A stretch of 64,000 bases of DNA. It comes from Eumeta japonica. Lineage: Eukaryota > Arthropoda > Insecta > Lepidoptera > Psychidae. Of the stretch, positions 20,633-32,700 are shown in pieces. How positions within the stretch are numbered: the stretch's first letter is position 1; every line of letters begins with the position of its first letter. The stretch is from the NCBI GenBank assembly GCA_005406025.1, contig BGZK01001395.1:96046-160045 (forward strand), in the 5' to 3' direction. The notes below the pieces were generated by a model. The model was not told where the DNA came from. It ran no database searches and worked only from the letters and a program-made list of their open reading frames with translations. A program made the position numbers and the translations under genes.

Positions 20633-22689
20633 ACAAGTTGCATAACGCCATCCTTTTTTGAAGGATAACCTTAAGCAACTTACGTTATGGTGACTTTTAA
20701 AAAGGATATACAATGAATGTTTGTGGAGGGATCAGCCCATAGATATTGAAATTTAGTGTTCACATCATAAGCTGGTAACAGGACTAGGAATAGAATAAAG
20801 TTTGAAACAGGACTGAGGTAGGATATGAATTCAATATATTTACGATGCTTATTTCCTGGTAGGGTAGGTAGGAATCATAGATTTCCATTTCGTATGATTG
20901 CTACGTACACTTTATAAAATTCATTAATAACATTAATATTTTCCCAATGCTTGTAGGTTCCAGATGATTGGATTTTCTTTTAATATATGATATGAATAAG
21001 ATAATTATTTAATTGAGACCGGAATTGAAATGAAAGCGAAACACCAACCAAATTAGGGACCGAGTCATGATTAGGCTTAAAAGCGATATCGGAAGCGTGA
21101 CTAGGACCAACTGGAGTTCCAGTAAGTCGACAGGAAATGCAAGGAGAATATTATTCATGTTCAATGTAAGGATTTAAATTCGTGATCGGCATCACAACGA
21201 TAATGGAAATTTAATAATTATTGAAGTGAAGCTAAGGTTTAATCTAGCGATTAATCAAATATAGTCTTTGGTCTACAAGGAGAAGAGCGCGCGCCACTTT
21301 GTTAAATAATAAACAACAACATATCATTATGACATCCATTTGATATATTGGGTTGAAATGCGTTCTCTGTTCTATATCGCGGAGAACTTTGCTTCTGGAC
21401 AATAATCGTCCTCGGGGAGATTGATAGTATGACACCGATAAATAAACAAAGAAACAAATGTACATGCACGCGCATGCGCCATATGCGAGGGTTTAATGAA
21501 CAAAGACACATAATACGTACAGTGCGTGTCAGTAGATGGAATTTTTTATAGATCGTTTTGGAATCGGTTTTGAAGAATTATGCTTCTGCTACACCTAATA
21601 TATATCGGTAGAAAGACTCTATTAATTTTGGTGAAAAGGCTGTTGCCAAAGATAAAGATAAAGTTGTTAAAATCTATACATATATTAAAACTGTAGAATC
21701 ATATGCGCATACTAAATTTATTTATTAAAAGATGGTCGCGGGTGAGGTAGGGTACGTAAGAAAATAAAACAAAATTCTTTTTTAATTTTTGTCTGTCTGT
21801 GTGTTTGTCTATTTAAAAACTGCTATATAAATCGTCATGAGGTTTTTACACAAGTTAAACGTAGCTTAGATCAACATATAGACTTTATATCATCGAAATC
21901 GGGCAAAGAAAAATCAGTTCAATTTTAAAGATAAATTCCACACATACACATACAGACACAACTAACACTATTTAGATTTAGCACCGTGAAAATAAAAGCA
22001 ATACTAGATATTAAACAAAATAAAGTAATTTTGATCAACTTCATATTCTAAGTGATCGCTATTATTAGTATCTGGATTTTACCGAACCAACCTAATTGAA
22101 CTTTTTAAGGCATTGTACCAGGGAAATATCCTGAGACTAATCTTGGGGGCGGATTAATTAACAGTTTACAATAAAATAAAATCTATAAACAATGACTGTC
22201 TTCACTTATCCCAAATAACACAAATTTGAAAAGTGTATAAGATCCTGCGCCTCGTTGCATATCTGTCCTTGCTTTTCACGGTTCCCAAAATTAAATATGA
22301 ATCGCTTCGCAGAACTTCTTAATTCCATTATCTTAGCATTTATGTACCTCGGACATTTTTAACTAAACATTATATAATTCACGTAATAAACGTTTTTTAA
22401 TCCGTATTCATATCCATAATAAATAAATCAAAAATACTGCAACGATTACGTGAATGCAAATGAGTTTCGCAATATTTATTTAGAAAATAATGTTATTATA
22501 TGACACTGTCACTGTACCTACGAAGTGCTAGCATACAGTACCTAAGTAGATAACGACAATGGCTTCATCTCAGCATTGTGTTATCACGTGACCTTTGAAT
22601 GCATGTTACAGAATCATTATTCTACATATAACAATCCTTATAACAAGTGTCTTTCTTAAGAGAATTTGCACCGTTTTAATCCAAATAGC
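20633..22689. other. AT-rich DNA without genes
   Basis: It holds worn repeat text: a stretch rich in GGACTAGGA/GGACCGAG-like words at 20770-21130 and a TCTGTCTGT-containing piece at 21788-21900. No coding region is supported. Confidence 0.45.
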
Positions 22690-22808
22690 GATATCATACG
22701 TAAACCAGCATTTGGAATGGGTGATAATGTCGAAAAAAAAATTATTAAAGACGAATTTCAAGTGTAATTTCATTACCTACGAAATAAAGATATTTTTGAT
22801 TTGAATTG
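22690..22808 (+). mobile_element. CR1-like LINE 3' end
   Basis: It matches 27230-27360: AGCATTTGGAATGGGTG, TTTCAAGTGTAATTTC, ACGAAATAAAG and a TTGATTTGAATTGA tail. The left arm of the family's 3' hairpin is lost. Confidence 0.7.
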
Positions 22809-23659
22809 ATAATTCAATCTCGATTCTGCTTACTAATCAGATACCAGATGCGAATCGACCAGAATCCTTCGAAAGTATTTTGACAGCGTTTCCCAATATC
22901 GAAAAAAACAAAATATTTTATGTATAAAATGAAAATTATATCGGTCTAGAAATCACACGAGGTCTGAATCTTCAGTAAAAATGTTGGCGAACACTCAAAA
23001 AAAATGGTCTTTTCTTAGACATAATTTACTCAGTATTTGGCATCAGTTTACTGAAAGAATTTTCGCAACTTCTGCTCTCGGCGTGAAAACAACTGCCTAA
23101 ATTAAGTTTGTATGTAAATAATTCGAGGCAGCAATAAAATGAAAGATTTTTTGTGGGATCTGCCATTTTGTTATAAATATGTACTACTGTACAAAATAGA
23201 GTACCATATAAATCTGTAGTGTTTGTCCGTATATTCAATTTTTTTTGTTGTGAAATTTGTGATTAATATATAACGTACATATGTTTTATGACTTACTGAT
23301 CTCAATTCCGCGATTTTTAAAATTCATGTATGTCTGTCTGTATGTCCTTTTATAACTTCAAAACGGTTGACCGATCGTGATGGAAACCGCTGCACAGCAA
23401 TAACAGGTGATTGCGCAAACGCTAATTAAAACGGAATAAACAGCTACTAAGATTGTTCGCGGGTATGGACCGGCGTTGAGTGCTGGATCAGAGTCGAAAT
23501 CTACTTAAATCGAGGCCGGGTACAGGATTGAAAGTGAGATTGTAGCTGGTACTAAAAGTGAGTATAAATTGGCATCGAGAACAGGCCAGGGGTTGAAATC
23601 GACCGCGGGGTAGCGATCGGGACCGTGGTTGGGATATAATTAAATATATTGTTTTAATG
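22809..23659. other. AT-rich DNA with worn repeat text
   Basis: No genes. The part 23460-23640 carries words such as GGGTTGAAATCGACC and GATCGGGACCG, similar in style to 20.8-21.1 and 28.5-28.6 kb. Confidence 0.4.
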
Positions 23660-23729
23660 GAGTGATTCATTCTATGTTTGTATGGGTGTAGTCGCGACTA
23701 CACCCATCCAGTTCAGAATGAATCTTAGC
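23660..23729. repeat. Perfect 26-bp palindrome with diverged outer arms
   Basis: Positions 23682-23707 form a perfect inverted repeat without spacer (half ATGGGTGTAGTCG). Outside it both arms carry GATTCATTCT (23663-23672 and inverted at 23716-23725), so the inverted pair is about 35 bp per arm. Confidence 0.8.
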
Positions 23730-23809
23730 TTGTTACAAGCTATTCAAAATACAAGCTATTTTCAACATCCCGCTACGAAAGTTGAATAATCTAAAAACTG
23801 GCCAAGAGC

Positions 23810-24535
23810 GTGTCGGACCATGCTCATTATAGGGTTCCGAAGCTATTATTACAAAGAAATGCACTGGAGATGAAATAAGTACGTTGTTACACTTTTCCCA
23901 TGTTTCTCGCACAGAATACTTATAAGCGCTTTACTCGTCTATAACTAAAAAAATTAATAGGTAAATCAACGATTACTATTAAACTAGTGTAAACAAAAGT
24001 GCGCTAGCAAGAGAGTGTATTTTCATGGCACTTACGTTCTTTTGTTCAGAAGCGCAGTTTTTCGCCAATAACTCGAAAACAGTATATCCAACCATGTTCA
24101 AAATAATTTTCGTTGGAAGTATTTATTAAGCATTGTCTTCACTCTTTTTTCATATTTTTTAACATACGGTTTAGAAAATAGAGGGGGATATATTTTCTGC
24201 AACTTTCGGAATGATTATTTCTGAAATTATTTATGTAATCAGAAAAATTGCTTAAAAACCGTAATGTGTTTTATAATAACTGTCGAAACATGTACCACTC
24301 ATTGATATTTGCTGAAAAAAATTTTTTTCAGCTTTTGTTATATGTATGGAGTGCCCTCCTTAAAAATATTTATTTTTATATTTGACTACCAAATTAAGTA
24401 GTGGTTCATAAAAGACATCTACACTATAAATTTCATAGATAAACGTTTTTGAATAAAACGCCTGTGACATACGGACGGATATGACGATAATATAGTTCTG
24501 TTTTTGCGATTTTGCCTCGGAACCTTAAAAATGAA
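23810..24535 (-). repeat. Moth repeat (GGTTCCG family), minus copy
   Basis: The plus left end GGCCAAGAGCGTGTCGGACC is the inverse of the family tail. The right end inverts to AAGGTTCCGAGGCAAAATCG and CATATCCGTCCGTATG. It matches 33826-34340 on plus, including TTTATTCAAAAAC and GAAATTTATAGTGTAG. No coding function. Confidence 0.75.
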
Positions 24536-24814
24536 AAGTTGCTGATCTGATTTTTAGTCAGATATTATAAATAGTTTTTTATCAGATCTTAATGTTTTAG
24601 GGATTTAGGTATTTATTTTTGGCCTAGTGATGTCTGTATGACTGTTTGTGTGTGAGCACGCGTATGGGTGCGTGTGTGTATGGGCGTATGTATGTAAGCA
24701 TTTCATAACTTTTGAATGGATTTACCGATCGGAACGCATTTTGCGGCATCGGAAATAAGTCTACTTAATTTAAACTTCCTGAAACGTTGAACTGATTCCG
24801 CCGGGTAGACTTTG
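24536..24814. other. GT-rich simple sequence and spacer
   Basis: A degenerate TGTGTG-rich run lies at 24640-24695 with no gene. Confidence 0.4.
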
Positions 24815-25060
24815 AGCAATCTCCAAAATAAAGTTTTCCCAATTATAATTTTTAAGGAACTTTTGAACTTCTCTGCTGATTAGCTTTTGATATAGATTAA
24901 AAGTTTAGCAGATCATTTTCCCTAAGCAGTTGCATCAATTGCCACAAACTGTATAAATTACGGTTTATTTGTTCAAGAGATATCGTCGGAGAAATATTTT
25001 TCAAAATATATTTTTACAGTATTTCTTTAACTAGTCTACCGATAAGTTCCAAAAATGTCT
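24815..25060 (+). repeat. Family Y repeat, copy 2
   Basis: It matches 17235-17480: AATCTCCAAAATAAAGTTTT, GCCACAAACTGTATAA, TTCAAGAGATATCGTCG and CTACCGATAAG. Confidence 0.65.
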
Positions 25061-26727
25061 ACTTAGAAACCAACGTCGTTCGTTGTAAACTGCGTCAAAG
25101 TCGATTGGTTCGTTCGAAAGATATCGACAAAATAAAATATGCAAAATAATGTATATTTTTGCAATAAGTTTATAGTTATTTTGAACTGCCAACTTAATTT
25201 ATTCTCTAAACCACGGATCGATGTTTTTTAATTTGGTTTGAGTTGTTTGGTTAATTCGCGAGCGGTCAGTGTTCAAATCCGTTAACTTCGGATTTGAAAG
25301 CGACCCGTTGGTGATTCAGCCATTTCCGTTCATATATATAATAAAATTAATTACTCATAATTACTTCAATATTACTGTTTTAGTGTCATCATCTCATCCA
25401 GACGATGGCAATAGATCTCCTCTTTAACCATCTGCGGCAAATGACCTTGTACTGTCTGCAGTGGATGATTTTTTACCTTATTTTCAATCCTCCTAGTGAG
25501 TGGCAGTCTTATAATGGCAAGTTTATTTCGTGGCAGTCATTCGGATGTATTTCTCCTTCAAGGAAATTAAATAATATAGTTGTAGAGTGGATATTGCAAT
25601 ATTTTTATAACAAAAACACTGATCTCGTGCTGTCGTTTTAATCGGGCTTAGGCATATCACCTTAAATAGAGCGACTTATTTACTAGCTTATTACTCGAAT
25701 TCGGTCTATCGCATAAGTTTTTATCTCAATTCAACCGCCTCCTTCGGCGATTGTAAGTTTTTTTTTCTTTCAAACGTCATTATTTGATCGTATTGCAATT
25801 AATGCAGGCTCCCGAGGCTAATAGTTATTATTTGCCTAGACATCTCATGCCTGAAATCTGGATTCAATGACATTAAAGCTGTATTTTGATCAATATCAAG
25901 CTCTATCTATCCGAAAAAACTGCTTCAAAATCCATTCAGTAATTTCAGAGATATGCACAAAAAAATAGGCAGACAAAAAATTTGAAAATCGTAGTTTTTT
26001 CTTATATTTCTTTTCTCTTACCGTACTCAGCATTTTTCACACATACCTTCAATGTACAGACACATTGGGTTCAACTGTTTTCTTGTATACACGTGTAAAT
26101 AGATAACGACTTGAAAATTATAATTTTGTCTGCATTCCTCTTCGATCCTACTAAAATGTTGTATCTTTTTTTCTTCTCCGGCGGTTGCTAGTGCTACACA
26201 CGTCACAGTCTACCCATGATTAATTACTTGAACTTGTTTATTCTGGTTGGAAATTTTTTTTTTCTTCATGACTTTATCTCGGTGATAAAATCCGAGTATA
26301 GTTGTTTCCATAACACGATGAATGACTTTTAATTTATCAGACGGACCACCGACATTACCAGAGGACTACTCGTAGCCATGTTGTATCTGGTAAAACTCAA
26401 TTATAACACTTATTTATGGGACTTTAAGATGTGGTATAGTTGTGTGAAGGTCGCTTAGTTGAATTTCATCAATTTTGAACTTAACTAACTGGCCAGTCTG
26501 CGCCGAGTGAATTTAAGGAAATGTGTATGTAAAATTACAAGAGGAGATATGAAAAAGTATTTAACGGTTTACGATTTCTATGTCTCCAATTTTAAATTAA
26601 ATTTCGATTCGTATTCATTTCTGTAATCATTTTCAGTTCACGTTTATATGTCATCAAGAGATAATAATATTTTCAGCATCACTCTATAACTCTACTGAAT
26701 GGTTGTTGAAGGCATTAGGCGTCACAG

Positions 26728-26734
<7 letters not shown>
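25061..26734. other. AT-rich DNA without genes
   Basis: It contains a hairpin with a perfect 10-bp stem (TTCAAATCCG at 25272-25281, inverse at 25289-25298). No coding region or RNA gene is supported. Confidence 0.45.

Positions 26735-26795
<61 letters not shown>
26735..26795. repeat. (AT)n microsatellite
   Basis: About 60 bp of uninterrupted AT dinucleotides. An apparent open frame across it is a product of the repeat. Confidence 0.97.
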
Positions 26796-26797
<2 letters not shown>

Positions 26798-26879
26798 CTT
26801 AGCATCACAATACATATACGAAAACTTGGTATATGTCAAGAGACATACAAAATCGTTCTAAAAAATGAGCTACATCCAT

Positions 26880-27360
26880 AACATTGAACACTAGACGTAA
26901 GAACGATCTTGCTGCTCATAAAACCCGTCTAAGCAAAGTCAATAAATCATTTAATGGGCAATTTGTGCCCTTTTATAATAAGATCCCAGCTGAAATTCAA
27001 AACTTGCCATTTAATGAATTTAAACTCTTCGTTAAACAGAAGTTATGTGGCAAGGTATAAGCTATTATACCGTATCTGAATATGTTAATAAAAAAAAACT
27101 GATAGGACTGTTAGGCTATCAGGTTGCTTCATTTTATTACTAAATGTTGCACTATATTATTCATTACTCAATACTTTGTATCGATGAGTAAAAAAAAGAA
27201 ACCTTGACTTTCTTACCCATTCTTCTCCAGGTGAATCAGCATTTGGAATGGGTGGCAATATCAATGTCGAAAACAATCGTTTATGACGCATTTCAAGTGT
27301 AATTTCTATAACTTACGAAATAAAGCTATTTTAGACTTGATTTGATTTGATCTTAGTAAA
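26880..27360 (+). mobile_element. CR1-like LINE, ORF2 C-terminus and 3' UTR
   Basis: The frame from about 26890 reads RRNDLAAHKTRLSKVNKSF, GQFVPFYNKIPAEIQNLPFN, EFKLFVKQKLCGKV and a stop, the typical end of a CR1-like ORF2. The 3' UTR follows, with a hairpin ACCCATTC...GAATGGGT (27215-27253), GAAATAAAG and a terminal TTGATTTGATTTGAT run. It is 5' truncated. Confidence 0.8.
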
Positions 27361-27834
27361 AGCTGCTTTATGATTTGATCTTCAACTTTAGAGTTTTTAT
27401 TATTATTAGCTTTCGTTCGCTACTTCATTCTTGTATACATAGAATTAATTTATTGATCTTTTGTATCGACCGGTCCCTCTGTCAGGCATGATCTTGATAC
27501 CCGTTCTGCTTTCCATTCTAATCCTGTTCATGCTTTGGGTTTTGATTCTGGTTCCGGTTTCAATTTAATTCATACGCATGATCCCTAAATCTTTCTTGGA
27601 TAAATATGCGAAGCCTCAGTGAGATCCTCGATCTTCCAATGAATTTTGGTCAGTCCTTTTATAATTAAGAACTATTTGACTTATATTGATGAAAATAAGT
27701 TAAAACAGAACATGTAATTGCACAAATTATAGGTTATAATTATATTTTCGATACATACTATGATAACCATAAAATAAATTAAAATTATTTAAGTATTTCT
27801 TTGGGAGCTATATTCATTTGTTTGTAACATATAG
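27361..27834. other. AT-rich DNA without genes
   Basis: Words like TGATTCTGGTTCCGGTTTC at 27540-27570 belong to the worn repeat text also seen at 28.5 kb. Confidence 0.4.
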
Positions 27835-27879
27835 TAGTGTGTGTGCGCATGCGTGCGTTTGTATGTGTGTGCGTGTGGG

Positions 27880-27952
<73 letters not shown>

Positions 27953-27985
27953 TGTGTGGGTGTGTGTGGGTATGTGTTGTGTGTC
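27835..27985. repeat. (GT)n microsatellite
   Basis: A long TG run with impure edges (TGTGTGCGCATGCG on the left, GGGTGTGTGTGGGT on the right). Confidence 0.97.
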
Positions 27986-28984
27986 AATAAGTAAGCGAAA
28001 CTGTGGGTATATTTAAATTATAAAAAAATCGTTTACAAATTTTAATTTGCATCCAGCGTAGCGGACGGGTAACGGCTAGTATGTATTTAAATAATCATTG
28101 TCACAACCCGAGGCAGAGCTGTTAGGGCCTCCGGAATTCGTTGTCTACTCCTTCAAGTAATTCAATCGGCACGACCTTTCAATCGGCTTATTTAGCTCAA
28201 CATTCAGACGTATTTTACTTTACTCAGCTAATACGATTCGCTGCTATATTACTCGCGGGGCCCACGCTCGTATCTCCACTCTCCTACTATTCTTTAAGCA
28301 CTTATTTATTTACTGTATTCAACATTCAAATCATTCAAATACCATCGGCGCCAAACACCCCCAGAAATGTTCTCTTACTGTATTCAGATTATTATCACTA
28401 ACGGTCATCCGCTTCGCTGGGCCTAAATTTAAATTACCATTTTTTTTTTCATTTTATTCAGATCTGATTCCGGTTTTGTTCCCATGCACATATAATGAAT
28501 TCTTTCATCTTCTATATTTTTAATCGTGACCATGGTCCTGTTCTCGATGTCGATCTTGGTAAAATTAACTCGTGCCCATGGTCCTGTTCTCGATCTTGGT
28601 TAAATTAACGGGTCCAGTCGCCGTCCTGCTTTCGATTCCAATACAGAACGGCTTAACCATTTTCAAACGATTTAGCGTCTAACGGTTGAAGTCCCAATTA
28701 CAATCTTTCATATAAATATTTAAACAAACATACTTTTTACACTTTTGTATTCTAGTAGTTTATAACAACTACAAACGGTCCCGGGTCGAACGGTCAAGTC
28801 TCAATAACAACCCGTCCAGCTATTAGCTTATGACATACATCCACATAAACACACTTGTGCATTTTTTGTATTATGAATAACCATAACTATCTACATACGA
28901 CTATGGATCGAATATTCATGGTCCTATGTCAATACATTTAATAGTTTTTGCGCGATCCGCGGCCTAAGAAAACCGTTTTCATCA
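27986..28984. other. Repeat-derived spacer
   Basis: It contains AGCGTAGCGGACGGGTAACG and CATCCGCTTCGCTGGGC, phrases common in dispersed moth repeats, and two near copies of CGTGCCCATGGTCCTG (about 28530 and 28573). The open frame at 28141-28401 shows no domain I know. Confidence 0.4.
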
Positions 28985-29455
28985 CATACTAGCTGGCCCG
29001 GCAAACGTTGTTTTGCATTTTTTTGTAGGTGACTTGACTTGCCCCCATAGTTGACGCTCACAGCTGCACCGGCATGGACGTGGACTGAGTTTTTCTTTTT
29101 TTTGTGCCGATCAATGTCAATTTTGGACTGCAGTCTCGCCCTGGCCCTCGATTTGAATTTCAATTCCCCTTTTGATTCAATTCCAATAAACTATTCCATT
29201 TTGAAAGGTTTTTTTCAAAATTCTTAGCGAAAACTGTTTATTTTAAAATAATAAATTTAAAAAAAATTACATATATTTGAATTCCTCGCCAAAAATCCTT
29301 TTCTTTGATATATTATATGGTGTAGTTTGATAAACTTTCTTTTTTGAACGTGAACCCCCACAGAAGTTCATAGGTGTATTAACTTTTCGATTTAATCAGC
29401 CCAATATTCAGAGCGAATAGGCTGTGACAACAGACAGACAGACACATGAGTGATT
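28985..29455 (+). repeat. Dispersed repeat starting ACTAGCTGGCCCGGC
   Basis: It begins ACTAGCTGGCCCGGCAAACG followed by TTGTTTTGC, a head I know from very many insect dispersed repeats. It ends near ATTTAATCAGCCCAATATTC and CAGACAGACAGAC. Class uncertain. Confidence 0.6.
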
Positions 29456-29464
29456 CTAAAAAGT

Positions 29465-30127
29465 TTCCCTTTTTAGGGTTCCGTACCTCGAAAGGAAAAA
29501 CGTAACCCTTATAGGATCACTTGTTGTCCGTCTGTACGTCTGTGTGTCCGTCCATCTGTCAGTCTGCCTGTCAAGTCACTTAATTTCGGGAACATGAGGA
29601 GGTATCCAGTTGTTATTAAAATTGTATACTCGAGTCTATAGTCCCTTGAAGTTGTGAAAATATCAAACATCTAAGTTAATGTGAAAAAATGATACGGCAG
29701 TTTATGCTGCAAAAAACGTATATTTTGATACTCTAAATAGAATCAAAATTTATAGGGCATTTTCCGTTGGCCTAGAATAATAAATTTGGCAAGTAATACC
29801 GTCTTATACTACAAATATAGGAAAAAATCTAAAAATCATACATTTTTAATTAAATCATAAAAAATATAGCCTTTATTGTTTAAAGTATGTAATCAATCGT
29901 CGAGATCGAGGTATGCGCGGTCATAATTGTATGGGTAAACAAATCTTTTTGTAGAATTTTTTAAACTTTTATTAATTTGCACAGAAGAAAAAAACAGCCG
30001 TAAATTTTGATTGAATCACAAAAAAAGCTCGTAAAAGCTGTGAGATTCGATTTCTGAACTATTTATAATACCTGCTTTGTACGGAACCCTCGGTGGGCGA
30101 GTTCGACTCGCACTTGTCCGTTTTTTA
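29465..30127 (+). repeat. Moth repeat (GGTTCCG head, ACTCGCACTTG tail), complete
   Basis: The head AGGGTTCCGTACCTCG is followed by TTATAGGATCACTTGTTG and a TCTGT-rich stretch. The tail is ACGGAACCCTCGG, then GAGTTCGACTCGCACTTG. Both ends are well-known companions in moth genomes. No coding frame. Confidence 0.75.
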
Positions 30128-30559
30128 TTATTCGTCCATACGGAACCCTAAAAATGGTTGAGACGTGTGTGAAATTCAAAAATAAAAAATTCGGAACAAA
30201 TAGATCGGAACTGTTTTTCCACTTTTTCCAAATAAAAGCAAAATAGACGGTGTATAAAATTACATATTTGTACAATTATACAATTATATATCTTATGCTA
30301 TGTGTAAAAATTAGATTAAATTTTATTAATTAGTCATCTAAACATGAGGAATAAAAAAAATATCAAAAAAACGGACTACAAAATATATTATTTATAATAA
30401 TTTGTTACATTTGGAGTTGGTTCCAATCAAAGTAAAGCGAATAAAACCTCTAAAGTGGTTTACTCTGTAGGTTATCCTTGAAACTTTCCGCTATGATATT
30501 TGTCGAATGTGTTCTTGAGCTCTTTGAGTTATAAATATTGTCTACCAGTGTTTGAGCTC
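30128..30559. other. AT-rich DNA without genes
   Basis: Nothing supported. Confidence 0.4.
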
Positions 30560-30745
30560 AAAAATTTGAAAAACAGTTGACCCTTCAGGTCATCCCTGAA
30601 ACTTTTTTCGAACTCAAAGAATTCAAAATAAAGGAGTAGTAAATTATTAAATTCATCATGCTCAAAAGGTCAATTTTATTGCTTTTCCCAGTTCTCAGAG
30701 CCTAAAAATATAGTTCTGCTACGTTTTGAGTTCTTACAATTCAAA
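30560..30745 (-). repeat. Family Y repeat, copy 3 (inverted)
   Basis: The inverse matches 17500-17640: GAACTATATTTTTAGGCTC, TTTTGAGCATGATGAA and CTCCTTTATTTTGAATTCTT. The right-hand 30745-31240 is AT-rich without a gene. Confidence 0.65.
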
Positions 30746-31249
30746 AAATCTATATATAAAAAAAACCGTTATTTTTCTCTAATTTTTCAATTACAGTATC
30801 TCTGGAACGTGTTTCGTTTTATCTACTTTATAGAAACTAACACATTTTTTTTTAACAGAAAAAGACGACTGAGTACCAAATGTTAATCGACCAACAATTT
30901 CACAGGTTATTTTGAAAAATCCTTTTTTTCGAATTTTCCGTTAACGATATATCTTGAACAAACCTATCGATTTTGATCCTGTTTTCAACAACCAACGTTG
31001 TTTTTAAGAAAAAAAAAAGGTAATTATAAAAAAAAGGTATTAAAAAAAGAATACATCGGCAGAACAGTTTGAAAAATATTTTTTGAAAATTTTTTAACAC
31101 TTTCAATGTATTTTTTAGTAAATTTAAGCTGTTTTCTGAAAATATTTTTTATTGACTTTATTAAATACAGGTTTAATTCACTGAATCACCATTTATTATT
31201 CATCATAAATGTACTTATTTGTGAAGAAAATAAGAACTAGCTTAATTCC

Positions 31250-32700
31250 TACGCGCATGTGGGTCTTCTGCGACCGAGTATCGCTGGCAGGTTCCCAATT
31301 TAAGGCAATACTCGGGTCAGACTTGTTCTCTCCAGGAGACATTGTCCCCGAAGATCATTGCAAATAGCGACTATAAAACTTACCTTTTTGACCAGGGTTG
31401 GGGGCATAGCTCACCGACTACTTCTTCATGATCTATTGTGCGGCGGTGCCATTCTGTGGAGGCTGGAGTGCAGCCCGTTATCGGCTCGGCCGAATAGACG
31501 TCTCGTCGATAGCTGTATGAATTCTTCGATGGTTGGAATGCGCAAGTGTCGAGCGATTACGTCATTTCTAATGTAGCTTCCTACTCCCACCATCGTACTT
31601 AGTGTGATATTCTGCTGGGTTTGGATCTAGCGATGCTGCCGTTTCAAGCATAATGTGTACCATACCGATGTAGTACGTGTCAGAAGAGAGAGGATATAAC
31701 ATTTTCAAAGTGCGTTATTGGTGGCAGTGGCAGTGGCAGTGATAGTCTCGAAGAGAAGGTGGACCAGAGTTTGATACGCGCAGATATACTCTGTTGGACG
31801 ACGTGATCCACCTGAAAAGGTATACGCAACACTCGGTTGATGGAATCGGCTATTCGAGGTATGTTTTACACTTGATCCCGAAGACGGAGGTAAGGTGACA
31901 CAGCGTCCGCATATAATCCGTGATTGGCAGGCTAACGTCTTCTTCTCAATCGGCTAGGTGGTTGCTAAGGTATGCATGTCATTCATGTAGGTAGCATAAA
32001 GGTATGAAGAAAAGCAGCTCCCTGAGAGACGCCGGCCAGGATGGGATGCGAGTTCGATACCGCTCTTTGAATTGTCACGCGGAAGTTGACTAACATCCAT
32101 AAGGATCGCTGCTATCAGGCAAATCGACAGTGGAGAGAATAATGTTACCATAGTAGCTTGGAGATGAGACCAGGCGCGGTCGAAGGCCTTCTCTGTATTT
32201 AAAGCCCCGACTACCAGTTCATCTCTTACGTCAAGTAGTGTAGTATTCAACCCAGTTGCAGATTAGTAGAGTGGCCGCTACGGAAACCAAATTTTTCATG
32301 CCTTGGGGACAGGTGGTCGCGCAGCATTCGCAACATCATACGTTCGAAGAGTTTTGCTATGTAAGATAGCAACGCTATGGCCGTATGGCCACAAGTACTT
32401 AAAGTGGCGGAGGTCCTTTCCTGGTTTTAGGCGGGCTATTACACGGTATTAGAAAACTAGCTTAATCCCTAACTCTCGGAATCATTTATGCCCCTAGTAA
32501 AAGATGCGTAACAGAGTTATGGACCTCGTGCCCAGGAGTCTTCTTGTAGGTTAACAGACCCACGGTTCATGGAGTTTTGTTCACCTCATCTCATTCACGG
32601 GCGGTTGCGACGGTCTGTAGCATGTCTATAACATGCTTTTGAAGCTTCTCGACTGCGGCCTCAAGAGTCGCTAGTGTGTTTTCGAGTGGTAGAATATGAG
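31250..32700 (-). mobile_element. Jockey-like LINE remnant, copy D
   Basis: A decayed minus-strand ORF2 scrap. The clearest part, 31954-32250, reads GALNTEKAFDRAWSHLQATM (RT motif LDVEKAFDRVWH in relatives) and YLYATYMNDMHTL. Upstream on minus, at 32280-32560, short RT-like blocks (KTPGHEVHNSVTHLL, then a PGKDLRH-like stretch) are readable in mixed frames, and 32590-32700 gives a coiled-coil-like LENTLATLEAAVEKLQKHVI. Downstream, 31260-31650 has GC content and word use like an RT C-terminus. No intact catalytic box was found. Confidence 0.7.

Noticed and set aside
26699..26881. Plus ORF of 60 codons with a long IYIYIY run
   Set aside because: It is only a translation of the (AT)n microsatellite.
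28141..28401. An 86-codon plus ORF as a host gene
   Set aside because: No motif, signal or splice context; the flanks are repeat text.
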